Below are positions 1 to 12,145 of a stretch of DNA of 64,000 bases, piece after piece (positions within the stretch are counted from its first letter, which is position 1; each line of letters starts with the position of its first letter). The translations under genes were made by a program, and so were the position numbers. This DNA is from Ascaris suum (lineage: Eukaryota; Nematoda; Chromadorea; Rhabditida; Ascarididae), in the NCBI GenBank assembly GCA_013433145.1, contig CM024173.1:6508322-6572321 (forward strand), written 5' to 3'. The notes beneath the pieces are model-generated. The model was given only the letters and a program-made list of their open reading frames with translations. It had not been told where the DNA came from and made no database searches.

Positions 1-34
1 ATAAGAACGGCTCTACACAAGCAGTCCAATTACT
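1..34 (-). other. 3' flank of hydratase paralogue 1, cut by the window edge
   Basis: The stop codon of paralogue 1 is at 35-37, so its 3' UTR and poly(A) site lie outside the window. Confidence 0.8.
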
Positions 35-3000
35 TCATTCGCCCTTGTAGACAGGTGTTCGCTTCTCTCTGAAGGCACGCATTCCTTCTTGCCGATCCTT
101 TGTCGGAATTATCTTTAATGAGAGAACTATCAGTAAAGTCGTGGATGATCCTCGTTTATTTCTTGAAGAACAAGAGGTGAATTATTCATTTATATGAATA
201 TAAAGAAGGCAACAACTACCTCGATCACTGGCTCCACCTAGAGCCCTATCGGGCTCATACTTTTCTCCACTCAAAATCTTCGCAGTTTCCGCTCAAACCA
301 ATGGCTACACGTTTTTCTCGCCACCTAGAGGTTAATAAGCTAAACGTAAATCGGCATCTTTACTGTTTGTGACATTTCTAATTATGGTACTAAACAAAAA
401 CTTCTAGGCCATATTATTAAATGTGGAACATAGAAAGGAAATATGAATCAGCTTATCATTACATCCAATGCGACTTATTGACTCAAATATCATCTGCCTC
501 ACAAGCCTTCACATCTTGCCACGTATGAAAAATAAGCACTCCCCAAGCGATCGACTCCGAAAAACGATTTCTTTATGTACTTGCAGGGACATCTAGTTTA
601 CCTGATCAAATTACGAATGTGCTATTGCGCATGTCTGTTCACGATTCCGTTTGAGCTTACAGAAAGATGACAAGTTTGCGTGTCTGCCGCCTCCACTCCC
701 CTCCCCGGCCTGCTTTCCGATCTTTTCCGAACAACGCTTAAGGAAACATGCGCTTAGCACTCTGAGAAGCTGTTATCGTGTGTACATCGAAAACTTTTCT
801 GATCTGTGCAAACAACGACCTGACCCATAAGTGATCATCAAATGGAAAGAATGCGGTTGTTGTCAGCTCCCTGCTGCACTTTTCATTGGAGGATATTTGT
901 TAGTTGGGGCGGTGAGAAAGACTCTGTGGGATTTTTCGAGCAACTCACACGACCATAGCACTGTTGTTCGAGACGCAACCCGTTTGCAAGATCCATCTCA
1001 GCACCACAAGCAATCGCTGTCTTCGCTGCTCTTACTGCCAGAGGGCCCTGAATTAAAGCATAATTGCTTCAAGAAAACGGCCGGAAAAGCTTGTTTTTAT
1101 TAACTTAAGGTGCGCAACAAGTCGGCATCAATCAGCGCAATAAACACACATCACATTGTGGAAACAAGATGACAGAGATAACCACACTTGCTACAGCGAA
1201 ATCTATAGCGAAGGACCCCTCTTTATGGCTTGAAATATTAAGTTTTTTTAAGGATATTCGCCCATCCAGAACGTGCCACCGGTTTCGTAGATGAGCTCCC
1301 TCATCCTGCTGGCCGAAAAGGATGGAGATGTCGTTGCAAGCCCCAATTCGGTTACGGCCGAAGGTCGGAACCGAGTGAAAAAATCATGAGAAAGTAATGA
1401 AAAAATTTCTTTCATTAAAGGGAAAAGTGCTGTCGCGTCATACACTTCCCGCATTTTCATAGCATGCAATCAAGCAATTTATATTATGCTCTCTTACTGC
1501 CCACAATGAAACTTCATAGACGCCCTTTGCACTAGCGACACTGATGGTTGGCAATCCAAGATTAATCACCAGCTAACGCCATAACACCGCATCTTCGCTG
1601 CGACGTCGATCACCTCAATAAAACGCACGAAACATGAGAATCTAGAGGATGTGAATGCACTGCAAAATACCTTATCACAAGGCTAGAAGACTTCGACGAG
1701 TCTATATTGCCGTTGCGATGACTAAAATAGCGCGCATTTACATTACAGAGTGAGGGGTTTACTCCTTCTGGCACTGCGCCATCTGAACCGTGGAATATTT
1801 CCGCCCCAAATACCATACCCAACGAGTTGCACGAGATAAAAAATGGTCTGACTTTTTTGAGAACGAACGTAGAGTGAACGTGATGATAATGAACGCGATT
1901 TGTTTGATATCGGGATTAAGTCAGCCGGTGTCATGCATTGCAGGCGAGTTATCGGTGCACAAATCTCGTAGTGGAAATGATGCATTATGTTTCGCATTCC
2001 CTCAATTCCGATGGTGAGAAAAGAAAATGGTGTTTGAGCGAATAAACCGGCGAAGAAAAGGAAGAATGGATAACGTGAAAAGATGACCTTTGAAATTATT
2101 TCGGCGGCAATTTCGAGCGCCTTTTCATATGCGGCCTCATCGTCTCCGTCCACGGCGTGATTCACAAGCCCGATTCGTGAGGCCTCTATACCATCGATGA
2201 TTCGCGCCGTGAAAATCAATTCCTTTGCAATCGCTAGGCCCACGATTCGTGCCAGACGCTGACTTCCTCCTGATCATAGCAACATGCAAATAACCACCGA
2301 AGGAATAATGCCTCCTTCGATTTCAAGTAATAATAATAAACGGAAGCACGAGCTACCAGAAAGCCTCATGATCAAATTATTTGGCCAAGGTTCCAAAGAA
2401 ACTAGAAAACCATTTATGATCAAAGAAAAAGCTCCATGAGAACACTTCAGGTGAAGCAAAAATAGAAGTGACACATCAGCTCACTAACCTCCACCAGGTA
2501 GAAGACTCCACTTCGTTTCGACAAGACCCATTCTCGCCTTTTTTGCTGAAAAAAAGCACAACAGTTCAGGCTTCATCTTCGCATTACATAACGTGCAGCA
2601 ATTTCTGAACTGCAAATAGGAATAAAAGCTTCCTAACTCGTCTTGGGTAAGAGTCGTAACTGCCGACTGCCTCTCCCCTTTCCTTCTAAATAATTAATTT
2701 AACTAGACCACTTGAACACTATCCCAAAAATAAATGAAATATGAAACGGAAAATTAGGCGAGCAAATGGACATTGCCAAAAGGCAGCAATGTTGATAACC
2801 TCTAGCAACACACTGCATCGCACAGCAAAGTGCAACTCCAAATTTACAGCGCAGAACTGTTATTCAAGCTGCCATTTAAACAATTAAATACTAGGTATAC
2901 TGCAAATACAGATAATCCCAAGGGAGCGTCCAACGTTCACTTTGCCCCACTGTTTATTGAAGTTGCGAAATGTTCAGATGAATTGTGAACGGTATTATTT

Positions 3001-6000
3001 GAGAGTATTCAACAATTGTGAATGCTAATATTTGCGAGAAAGTGCCGTACAACCCCTCCAATATGTGATGCCGCAACCGTTGCGTTTCCGAAAACTGCAG
3101 CTCACCATAAGTGATCGCCAGTTCAAGTTTTAGGTTGCCATGACAGTCACCACCGTGGCGAGTGTTTCGACTTGAGAGAGGTTGTAAGAACTAAATCGAC
3201 GACTTCAAGAGAATCAACGAGCATACGTAGGAAATAATTCCATTCTCGAGCTTTTCGGCACAGTCCCATTCAGTAATGCTTATTACAGATGGTTAGTTAA
3301 CCGATGGCTTCGGAGACGAAATATTTATAAATTCATTTATTCTCTTATGACGATCTGATGCTGACAGGAAATTAAACACGATCTGTGACAGCGGTGCGAT
3401 CAGGCGAAAATCGATACTATCAAGCGTCCTTATTTTTACCGTTGTTGTTTTCATTGCAGACTCGGTAGTGACCACAACAGTCGCAACGCAAGAAATGCTG
3501 AGGAATGTACAGTTACTGTTGACAGCTAATCAATGCATTTGGATGTCGTTACTGCCATAAACAGCGTCATTTTTTGGATTGTTTTCAACTGAAACCTGCT
3601 GACACATTTTTCTCAAACAACAACCCTTTCTTAAATTTTTTAATGTAACTCTCACCACTGGCAGAGAAGATCATAAAACGCAGAAATATAGTGAAATACC
3701 AACTTGAAACGCGGATATCAGCACCCAGCGCGACCTCAAGTCCACCGCCGAGCGCCCATCCGTTGATTGCTGCGATCACAGGTACCGGCAAGTCGGCCAG
3801 TTCGGTGGTGAGTGCACGAATATTGTCGACGAACGGGAGCACATCGGCATCTGCCAGGGTTGCACGCTCTATCAAATCCGCGCCTTCAAATAAAATAACG
3901 AACAAACATAAAGCTCGACGCCACAAGATGCTATTTGTCAGCAAAATGTCGGGATTAAACCATTTCTTCCCATGTTGTATCATGTATTTTCCAATGCTGG
4001 TGAGTCACGATGAACTGCTGAGAAAAATAGCAGCCCGAAGGCGTGAGAGAGAGGGGATAAATCTGTTCGTGTTTCAGGGAATAAACGCAGCGCACCACAC
4101 TGGCAAACGGTGCGACAACCACGGTCCCTAGCAAAGGACAATAACTAGCTTTTCTCGTGAATCTCATTCCACTGTCTATAGGGCTTTTAAACTGCTCCCT
4201 CCTCCCCTCTCCCACTCATCGGTTAACAGTGCAATAACCTGTGTAAATATAGGGAATACAATACAGTTGGTGTGGTGCACTCTAATGTCGAAATGAATGT
4301 GAGGCACAGCAGTTCTTTCTAGACGGCAAATACTCAGTCACTGCAGTGATCCCGTTAGAGAGCCAACAACTGACCACTGCAGAATGTGCCGGGAACGTCG
4401 CTTCTAACGACGACAACACGTGACTCCTTGTCGTTCTTCAACTCGTTAACTCGACTCCGAAACTGAAATTGCCCATATTACTACCGAGCTATATCCAGTA
4501 ATCATTGAATGCTTAGAGCAAACACGTTCAATGATGCGATTTAATCCATTCATTCAGCTAGCAACATCTTTGTTAAACGGATATGCGCTGCTCCGTGTTA
4601 GTTTTTGCAACCTCTGACAGGTGTTGCGGGTAAATTTTCAACTCGCAAACCACTATAAACTCGCACTGATATAATCGGGGAAATAAATTAATGAAAACGA
4701 TGGCATTGAATAAGCCCAAATTCATGCACTTTAAAGATTTGAAAGGTGGGAGATATAATTCTGCAGAAGTGACGACAACAAAAAATATCTATCCCTCGGA
4801 ATTCAGTGGAAGAGCTGACCCTCATTATCGCGCACTTGAGTATGCCTTCACAAGACATCGCAATATAATATGACACAACATGAAAGTACATTAAATTCTG
4901 AAAACATATAAAACGAAAATTGGTTATTAAACAATGTGAAATTAATATACACTTTTAACACCGTTTCTAAGTTACAATCTGCTGTTCCAAAATGTGCGGA
5001 ATTAGAATTGCTTATGAGGTGTTGTAAGATTAGACGCAAACTTAGATCAGAGTTATATTTTCATTCGTTAATGCAGTTCTAAACTTATTTGCCAAAATAT
5101 ATCGCCAGAAACTTAGAAGAAAACGAGTTCAGCACCTATGTAGAGTAACCTTTTAGATGGGCTTTATACATTTAATTGCCACTTATAAATGGCAAAGAAA
5201 GTTTCAATAACTGAAGCAGTAAGGGATTTCAGCAAAGGAACAAGTTTTCATAATTATGCCACATTCCGGTTGATAATTAGAGACTTGTGAAATTGGAATA
5301 GCCACCTGATACAGTCCCAGCTTACGCCCATTATGCGTTTTTTGCAAACTCAGTCTTGCCTAGTTGGCAAGCACCACACAGCACGGCATAGAACCAAAAA
5401 GAAACCCACACAATCCAGTAACAGTTTGTTGATGGCGTTCTTCTTCTTCTTATCGGCCATCCGTATCAAAACAACACCTAAAAATGTTTCACTTCCACCA
5501 TTCTATTTCTATATTTGTATCGTAAGGGATATAAGGACTTCAGCAAGCAAAATCTTGGAAATAACAGATTAATGAAGATGTCCTCTTATGACCGAAAGAA
5601 CCGACAGCAGCATAAGCCCTATAGTCGATGCCCAGTTGAAGAGGAAGAAAATCGGGAACGGTGGGAAGGTTCAGCCGTTAAATTTTGCAAAGAAACCTAA
5701 GTTATTGCACGGAAAAGACGAAACTTTCAACGGGTAACCCTAAAATGTTACCTTTCAGTTAGACAGCAAAAATCAGAAGGGAGCTGCAGAAGGTATTATC
5801 CATGCGTAAATAGCTTGCTGATACCTCACAGGTAGATATTGGCATCACTCAAATTAAACATTTTTGCTTCACTGACTCACGCGGCGAATGGTATACTTTT
5901 GAGTGGCTATTGTTTCACACATGTCTGCTAGTCGAACAAGAAACGTCAGAGGCAAGTTTCAACATACAACGATCCGCTCACACAATCAGAACCAGCCAGT

Positions 6001-6827
6001 CATTTACTTATTTCCACTATGAAGAAAGGTGACTGAAAGTTGAAGTTGAATCTCCGTAAGGAGTGTCATATTTTTAGGTACCTACCAGTGATATTAGGAA
6101 AGGATGTAAAAAGAAATTTATTTTTGTATCGAACAGTCAAATTCAGCTTCCAACAACGATGAGATCGAGGACTGAAAAGAAAGAGCCGTCACTTCGTCGG
6201 GGACGACAACTTTAATTAGCGAACTGCACACCACCGATTTATTCATACGCATTTTAGTTAAGAGCTAATCAGCGTTCTTTAAGCAAGACACTTCACTAAT
6301 GATGCGAATAATTGAGTGGAATGCACATTTATCTCTTACCTTTCCTAATATCGGAGATCGAAGACTGAAAAGATCCCTTGATTGGTCTTGGAGTTTTACC
6401 TACCAATTCTTTATAGGAGAGCTAAACTTTAGGAGGAAGCGGAATTTGAAAGCGAGTTTGTGCAAAGCAATGTCGTTGGGCGGTGGTGAAGCAGCAATTT
6501 AGAGGGGACGCTGGGTCTAAAATTCAGAGCTCAGAAGCGTCCTCCATTTCCAGCTGTCCTCGTTTATCAAGAATGTAAATTGATTTCTTCAAGCATTATC
6601 TTCCGCTGTATGGGTTAAAGCCAATCAAAACGTGCAAGATTCCCAGTTCGTTTAACTGTAAATTGAAGGCAGTCACCTTTATATTCACCGCCGAGTCGTT
6701 CAACAAAAATCGGTCCTTCAGTACTGTTCGAGTAGAACCGCAAGACTGGCGACACTGAGACAGACCTCACACCGTATAACCATCTGGCCGTCGTGAAAAG
6801 GCGTGGCACAAGCTTCGATGAACTCAT
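35..6827 (-). CDS. Mitochondrial enoyl-CoA hydratase (AUH/ECHDC2 type), paralogue 1
   Basis: Crotonase-fold hydratase that adds water to 2-enoyl-CoA, or to 3-methylglutaconyl-CoA if it is the AUH orthologue, in the mitochondrial matrix. Eight exons: 6677-6827, 5410-5477, 4375-4462, 3704-3883, 2489-2545, 2088-2269, 949-1047, 35-112. They join in frame to 300 aa with GT..AG borders. The N-terminus ([16 protein letters not shown]) is basic and hydroxylated like a transit peptide. Oxyanion-hole motifs FCSGADL and ALGGGLE are present. Both catalytic glutamates are kept, about Glu152 (GGGLE) and Glu172 (GLVETK), 20 residues apart as in rat hydratase. The C-terminus is [10 protein letters not shown]...YKGE. 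I chose Met at 6827 rather than 6851 because a strong acceptor (CTTCACAG) lies between them. The usual NRP at the first strand is replaced by a lysine-rich ADKKKK. About half the residues of exon 4 match paralogue 2. AUH versus ECHDC2 is not resolved. Confidence 0.9.
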
Positions 6828-6850
6828 AATGATAACACACCTGTGAAGCA
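6828..6850 (-). promoter_or_regulatory. Acceptor between two candidate start codons of hydratase paralogue 1
   Basis: The minus strand reads ATGCTTCACAG then GTGTGTTATCATT and the second ATG (6827). The acceptor CTTCACAG would remove the first ATG (6851) from the mature mRNA, leaving a 13-nt leader before MSSSKL. Confidence 0.5.
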
Positions 6851-6851
6851 T

Positions 6852-9059
6852 GTTTTTAATAAAACATTTTGGAAATTCCTATAACACGCCAAGGGACGGA
6901 TGTTTTTCCACCGCACGAGGCCTTAAATAACTTAATTTCTACCTCTTACTTCTGTTTAAGTAGTAAGTGAAAAAAGAGAACAGGGTATTGCCACAAGGTT
7001 ACTCGTACTAGTTAAGAACTCTTCACCTAGTGAGTGGAAAGCTATCCTGGTCATGCAAAGGCTACGAGATATCACGACTGCGACCTGCCAATAGTGTACA
7101 ACTTTAATTCAATCTATTGGTTACAGCTTCGTGTTATGCATCTTGCCAATGACAATCAACTGTTTATTGCGAAATGAATAAAGCAGTGAAATGCGGTCCT
7201 GCTCCAACAATAAGGATCGTGAAGGAGTTCAGTGGAAGCCCTACAAAGCAAGTTGCAATTCTTATGCCACCTCAACGAAGTGGAAACGACGTCAATATGC
7301 CATAAGGTGAGTGCTTTTAAAAGGTTGGAAGACAAACCGGGAAACTGAAGATCAACTTCTTATCTCTCTCTAATTGTAACTCGCAGCGTCCTAGCTCTCT
7401 CTACTTGGCCACTAGTACTCTGGGCAGTCCAACAAAGCGACCCATTTCTGAATGTTGTAATCGGAGCGTTGTCATTGGTGAACGTTACTACCTAAATTTA
7501 AAGCGACGGTTTTACTACGCCGAAGAAGCTCTCTACCATGCTTTCCAATGACCTGGCAAAAGTGATCGAGTCCTTAGTATGGTGTTGCCGCACGTTATCT
7601 CGAGCAGATGAGCCCTCCGTAGAAAAATCCTTGTTATTTAACGGATTCTTTTCGTTGAGGTGCTTAAATCCCAGAACCGAGCTACTCAGCAGGGCAATAA
7701 ATCAGCCTCTTGTCCAATGCCGCTGCTATACTAGAGGTTGCAGAACCAAATGAGCGTCCGCGCTCGCTAGTGTTGTCTGATGTCGAAGAGTGTGCTGTGC
7801 AATCCGTTCGCGACCTTGTCAGCGCTGTGATATTCGACGAACTTGATGTCGATGAGATGTCGCTCATTAGAATGCGTGAACCGAATCGATGATTCCACTA
7901 AACATGGTTTTCGCTGATGTTCACGATGTTCCTGGGCTTTTGAAGCGCCCGAGGATGCGCTCCAAACTCAGCGCATTATAATCCTGCTCCCATACGTTTC
8001 TGTCGCCGCAAATACTTTGATGAGCTGTAACGAAAAGGGTAACGACAATCCAGCCACGTGATCTACAGAGAGCGCATTGCTGATCATTTCACACTCTCAG
8101 AGCAGCGGAGATAAGGGTGGAATGCTACGGTTAACGCATTAAGAGGAAGAGTGCTGAAACGAGTAACGTTAATCGCCGTTTGTGTCCTTCAGTGGCCGCT
8201 TTCCAAAAACTTCGGGACTGATAGATGGCGAAGTGAGAGTTTTTAGGCTCATTCAATGCACGAAGCATTTCGAGCAAATTGACTGACTTGTAGGTGCTTA
8301 TATAATGAAATTTTCATTGTGTTCGGCATAGGGCTCACAGCCCATTAGTGCTATGATAGAGGAATGCGTAGACCGGCGATAGCACAGTGTAGGCACCCAA
8401 AACTGCCTGATTATTTACGGTGTCTAGCTATGAAGTTACTTTTCGAAGGCGGCGATATAGTGCGCGCGGTTGAGTTTCATTTGGCAAATGCTCAGTGATC
8501 TATGGAAGAGACCCTTCAGCCATGCGAAGGACTGCGAAACGAAAAATGATTGTCGGTATATGGACAAAAAATTAAAAATTCGCTCTAGTGTAAACACTTT
8601 TCAGCGTAATCAAGGGACATTATCGAATAGAGTTTTGCTAGAAGCGAAAAGTTTGCATTGGTTTTTATGGTGGCTTACAAGCCGGACAGCACTTATGCAA
8701 ATCATAGAAAGGTGCGAACTGAGTGCCACAAACGCGAGCGCTAGAGTCATTCAGCTGTCATTCAGAAAGAAATGGAAACGTTGCTGATAAAATTCCGCCT
8801 GTGTCTGACGGTGTTCTGTCTTAGTTCACCAAAGGCAACTCGCACGTCATTTCTCACCGATTATCATTGCTTTCAAGTAAACTGTATAACGCTATCCCCT
8901 CTACCCATGTCATTCCAACATCCTGTTCCCCTAACCCACCTCTAGCGTTTTTCTGAAGAACGCATTTGTTTCCACTTCTTAAGAAAAAAAGTCGGTCAAT
9001 TCAATGGGCAACTATCGCTTTTTACCTATCGTCCTCGGCTTGTAAATTGCAAGATCGCC
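6852..9059. other. Intergenic, no gene recognised
   Basis: Only short, overlapping open frames are present, such as 7538-7753 and 7710-7892 (SNAAAILEVAEPNERPRSLV), without family similarity or joinable splice sites. 5' flank of hydratase paralogue 1. Confidence 0.5.
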
Positions 9060-10200
9060 ATCAAAAACTCTCTTCTCGAATAACTGTCGAGTCAAAATTT
9101 AACCAGCCATATTCAATGTGAGTTTCTGCCTGATTTCGTCCTCTGAAGAGTGAATCATCACCTTTACGAACGAAGGAAATGAGGCTGAAGTAGTTTATAT
9201 CGACTATGCAAACGCGTTTGGCGTGTTTGCCATAAAAAGCTGCTCCAGAAATTGAAGCTCGGGGCCTCGCTGAAATACACAAAAGGATCTTTTACAGGGA
9301 GGATCTTTCGAGTCAAAGTCGATGAGACACTGCGAAAGGCATGTAAATGTAATCAGCGGTGAGTTTCAAAGAAGCGCTTTGGGTTCTCTTTTGTCTGTAA
9401 TATATAATAGCAACGTGTACAGTAGGCTATTCTTTACTTCCGAACTATTCGCTGATGATCTGAAAAGCTACAGGTCACCCGTAGGTTCTGCGACTGACAT
9501 TAACGTACTTCACGAAGATGTTGATAGTTTCGGTGAGTCGCCAAATGATTGTCACTTAGATGCTTACTAAATAAACATCTTGTAATGCATATTGCTTTCG
9601 TGTTAAGTGCCTTCTACGCCTAGACAATCAACTTTCATCATTTATTACAACTGGTTGTCATGATTTCTGCGAAAAATTTGCTGACATCTCTACTGGAGCC
9701 AGGATTGCGCAGAACTGTCGGGAAAATATTTCACATGCAAACAGGTCCCTGCGGTATTGATGTTTGGAACACTGATGTAAAACGTTTGCTGCCCAATTCT
9801 CCTGGACTCTGTTGATGTATGGTGCTTTCAGACGTGCAGCTCGCTGAAAACGTTCAAAAATACTTACAGAAAATCATGAATCAGGTGCAAGTTGCTGTGT
9901 GCAAATTTCATTGAGTATTCTTGATCTGCAGCCACTGGAATAATACCATATAGTGCTTTTCCCGACAGTAATGTGCTATAAAATAGTAAAAAATTTCTCA
10001 GGTATTAAATCCGATTAACTGTTTTCTTTTCCTTGTCATTCACGAAGGTCTCACCGGTTTAAACTCTCCCATGAAAGTGAATTCGTTCTTTTACAGGACT
10101 GCTCATGTCCGGAATAAATCGCCCTCACTCATCGCTCATCTAAGTGATATCTCCACCTTCATGAACCGTTGCGCTCGGTGGATCTTCATAAAATCATCAA
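9060..10200 (+). mobile_element. Degenerate CR1/L2-like non-LTR retrotransposon, reverse transcriptase part
   Basis: Reading across frameshifts and stops, the plus strand shows reverse transcriptase landmarks in the right order. They are LSSQNLTSHIQCEFLPDF near 9080, EAEVVYIDYANAF near 9190, VNVISGEFQRSALGSLL near 9350, the catalytic LFADDLKSYRS near 9450, and a LINE-type C-terminal FFYRTAHVRNKSPS...SDISTF near 10090. At least four frame changes are needed, so the copy is dead. It lies between the two hydratase genes, on the opposite strand. Confidence 0.72.
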
Positions 10201-12145
10201 CCTATTTTATCAATAAATGCTTGGCTTATTTTTTGCATGTTTTTTGCATCACTGATTCTTCCATATGTTTGCGTTTTCCGCCTTATATCACCACCATTAT
10301 CCTTTACCTCATTTCAACTGGTTTATCGAACTTTATGTGTTTGAAATATTTTCATCATTTACAGCACAATCATTTTTATAAACTGCGTGCTTCGCAAGTT
10401 GAAAGCGCCGGACGGATAAACATAGGCACACTCATATATACACATGACAAAGGAAGTAAAAATAGATAAGACAAAAAAGGATCCCAGTGAAGTTTGCTGA
10501 ACACGATTACCTGTTAACTTGCTGTGAAACAGAACGACTGCAATGAAGAAAGGATGTGAATATCGCCGAATTTATGGACATATAACTGTTTTCGGTTGTA
10601 AAACAAACTTTGCAGTATAATAGTGGATAGATTCGTATAGCAGTTGCTGCAAGGTTTTCTAATGAGTACTGCTTTTACCGTCGTATAACACCGTTTAGAG
10701 GTTCGAGAACTTCAGACTTGGACTTAGGATTCTTGTTAAATTTTTTGTACCGAGTTTTTGCAACTGAGAGGGACTTATAATCGGTCATTTACTGCTAGAT
10801 GCAGTTGGAAAATAATTTGAATATGTCAGCAACGACCAGAGCGCAAAAAGAAAAATAAGTAGGAATCTGTTGATTTGAAGAGTGCAACGAACAAACTTCG
10901 CAAAAACTAAGAGAGAAATGCTAGGCGACGCGCACGCCCCAAGTGACGGGAACATGAATGTGGCAGCCTGAGACGCGCAGTTGCCCACCAACTGATGATA
11001 AACAATGAAACGCGGGCGGTGAACCGAGTGATATGACAACATTCACGTCGTTCTGTGATCGTTTAGGTGAGGGCGTACCGAAGCAACTGCTTCAGATTGT
11101 ATCACATGAGCTGCACTGAACTCGAATGCTGCTTTGGGTAAGGAGGTGTGGTGAGAGGAAGCGATATGGGAGGGGAGGGAAGGATGGAGTGCGGAAAAAA
11201 GAAAAGCTCTCTTCTCTTTATCTAGTAGCAGATAAGTTTATAGCTCATATGTAACGAATCCCAACCGAAGCAGAAAACGTCAGGTCGAACTGTTCGTAAC
11301 TTACGATTCATCAGTTTTCCTTTCGGCTCGCTATTTTTGGCCAAATTGCGTCCATGTTCTTCTCGTAACTCGCTTCAATTATTGCTTGATTATTTTGTGT
11401 GGCTACCTGAGGTTCGACTCTTCTTACAAATCCTTGCAACTGAGTGCCCATTCTATGCTAAATTTGTCTCTTTCAGAAAAGATAGCCAGCAGAAGTAAAG
11501 GCGGGAATACGAGGTCACCAAATATGCAACTTCAAACTGTCAAATTCCATAGTCGTAGCTGACTGTGAGTTCACTCTGAAGGAAATACAGGGATGGGTGA
11601 TGGCTCTCTTGTAGCAGTGAATGAGTGTGGTGCTATTTTAATAGTAATCCCACAGTAAGTAATAGTAATTAATTATGAAAGAGTTTTCTGTGGCAGACAA
11701 CATGAAAAGCATTAGCGTAATCGATGTAACCTATGTCGCTCTGAACATTTTCATTTAACGCCTCAATCCACCCGCTAACTGTTGAATGCAGTTATCACAC
11801 CGTTGAGCCATTGAACATAAAGAATCTTGGCCAGGAAACCGTATTATTTACATGTTCGAGCACTTGAAGTTACTTGAAAAAAAGAAATTCGAGCGCCTTG
11901 TCTAGCCTTTCCCTCTCAGGTCCATAACAAATTCCCTGTGTTGGCACAATAGAAAATGAATTTATTCAATCAACTATTATTGGTCCAAAATTCATCAAAC
12001 AGAATTATGGAAAAATCAAATCACAAAAAGACAATAAAAATATAAGGCACTGAGCGAGGACGTTTAAACAATTGAGCTTTATATTCTCGCAAGCGATTTC
12101 ATAGAAATGAGAAAAGTGGTTGTCGAAGAATAACAGCGAGTGAGA
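10201..12145. other. Intergenic, 3' side of hydratase paralogue 2
   Basis: AT-rich sequence with no supported gene. It begins with the tail of the LINE fragment and ends with the 3' UTR of paralogue 2. No clear AATAAA was found in the first 150 nt after the stop; a minus-strand AATATAAA-like variant lies near 12080. Confidence 0.5.

Noticed and set aside
3293..3475. Minus-strand ORF between hydratase exons
   Set aside because: Intronic; it does not match the crotonase family and the true exons join across it.
6077..6380. Short direct and inverted repeats (TATTAGGAAAGG; GAGATCGAGGACTGAAAAGA)
   Set aside because: Imperfect, short and intronic; not enough to define a mobile element.
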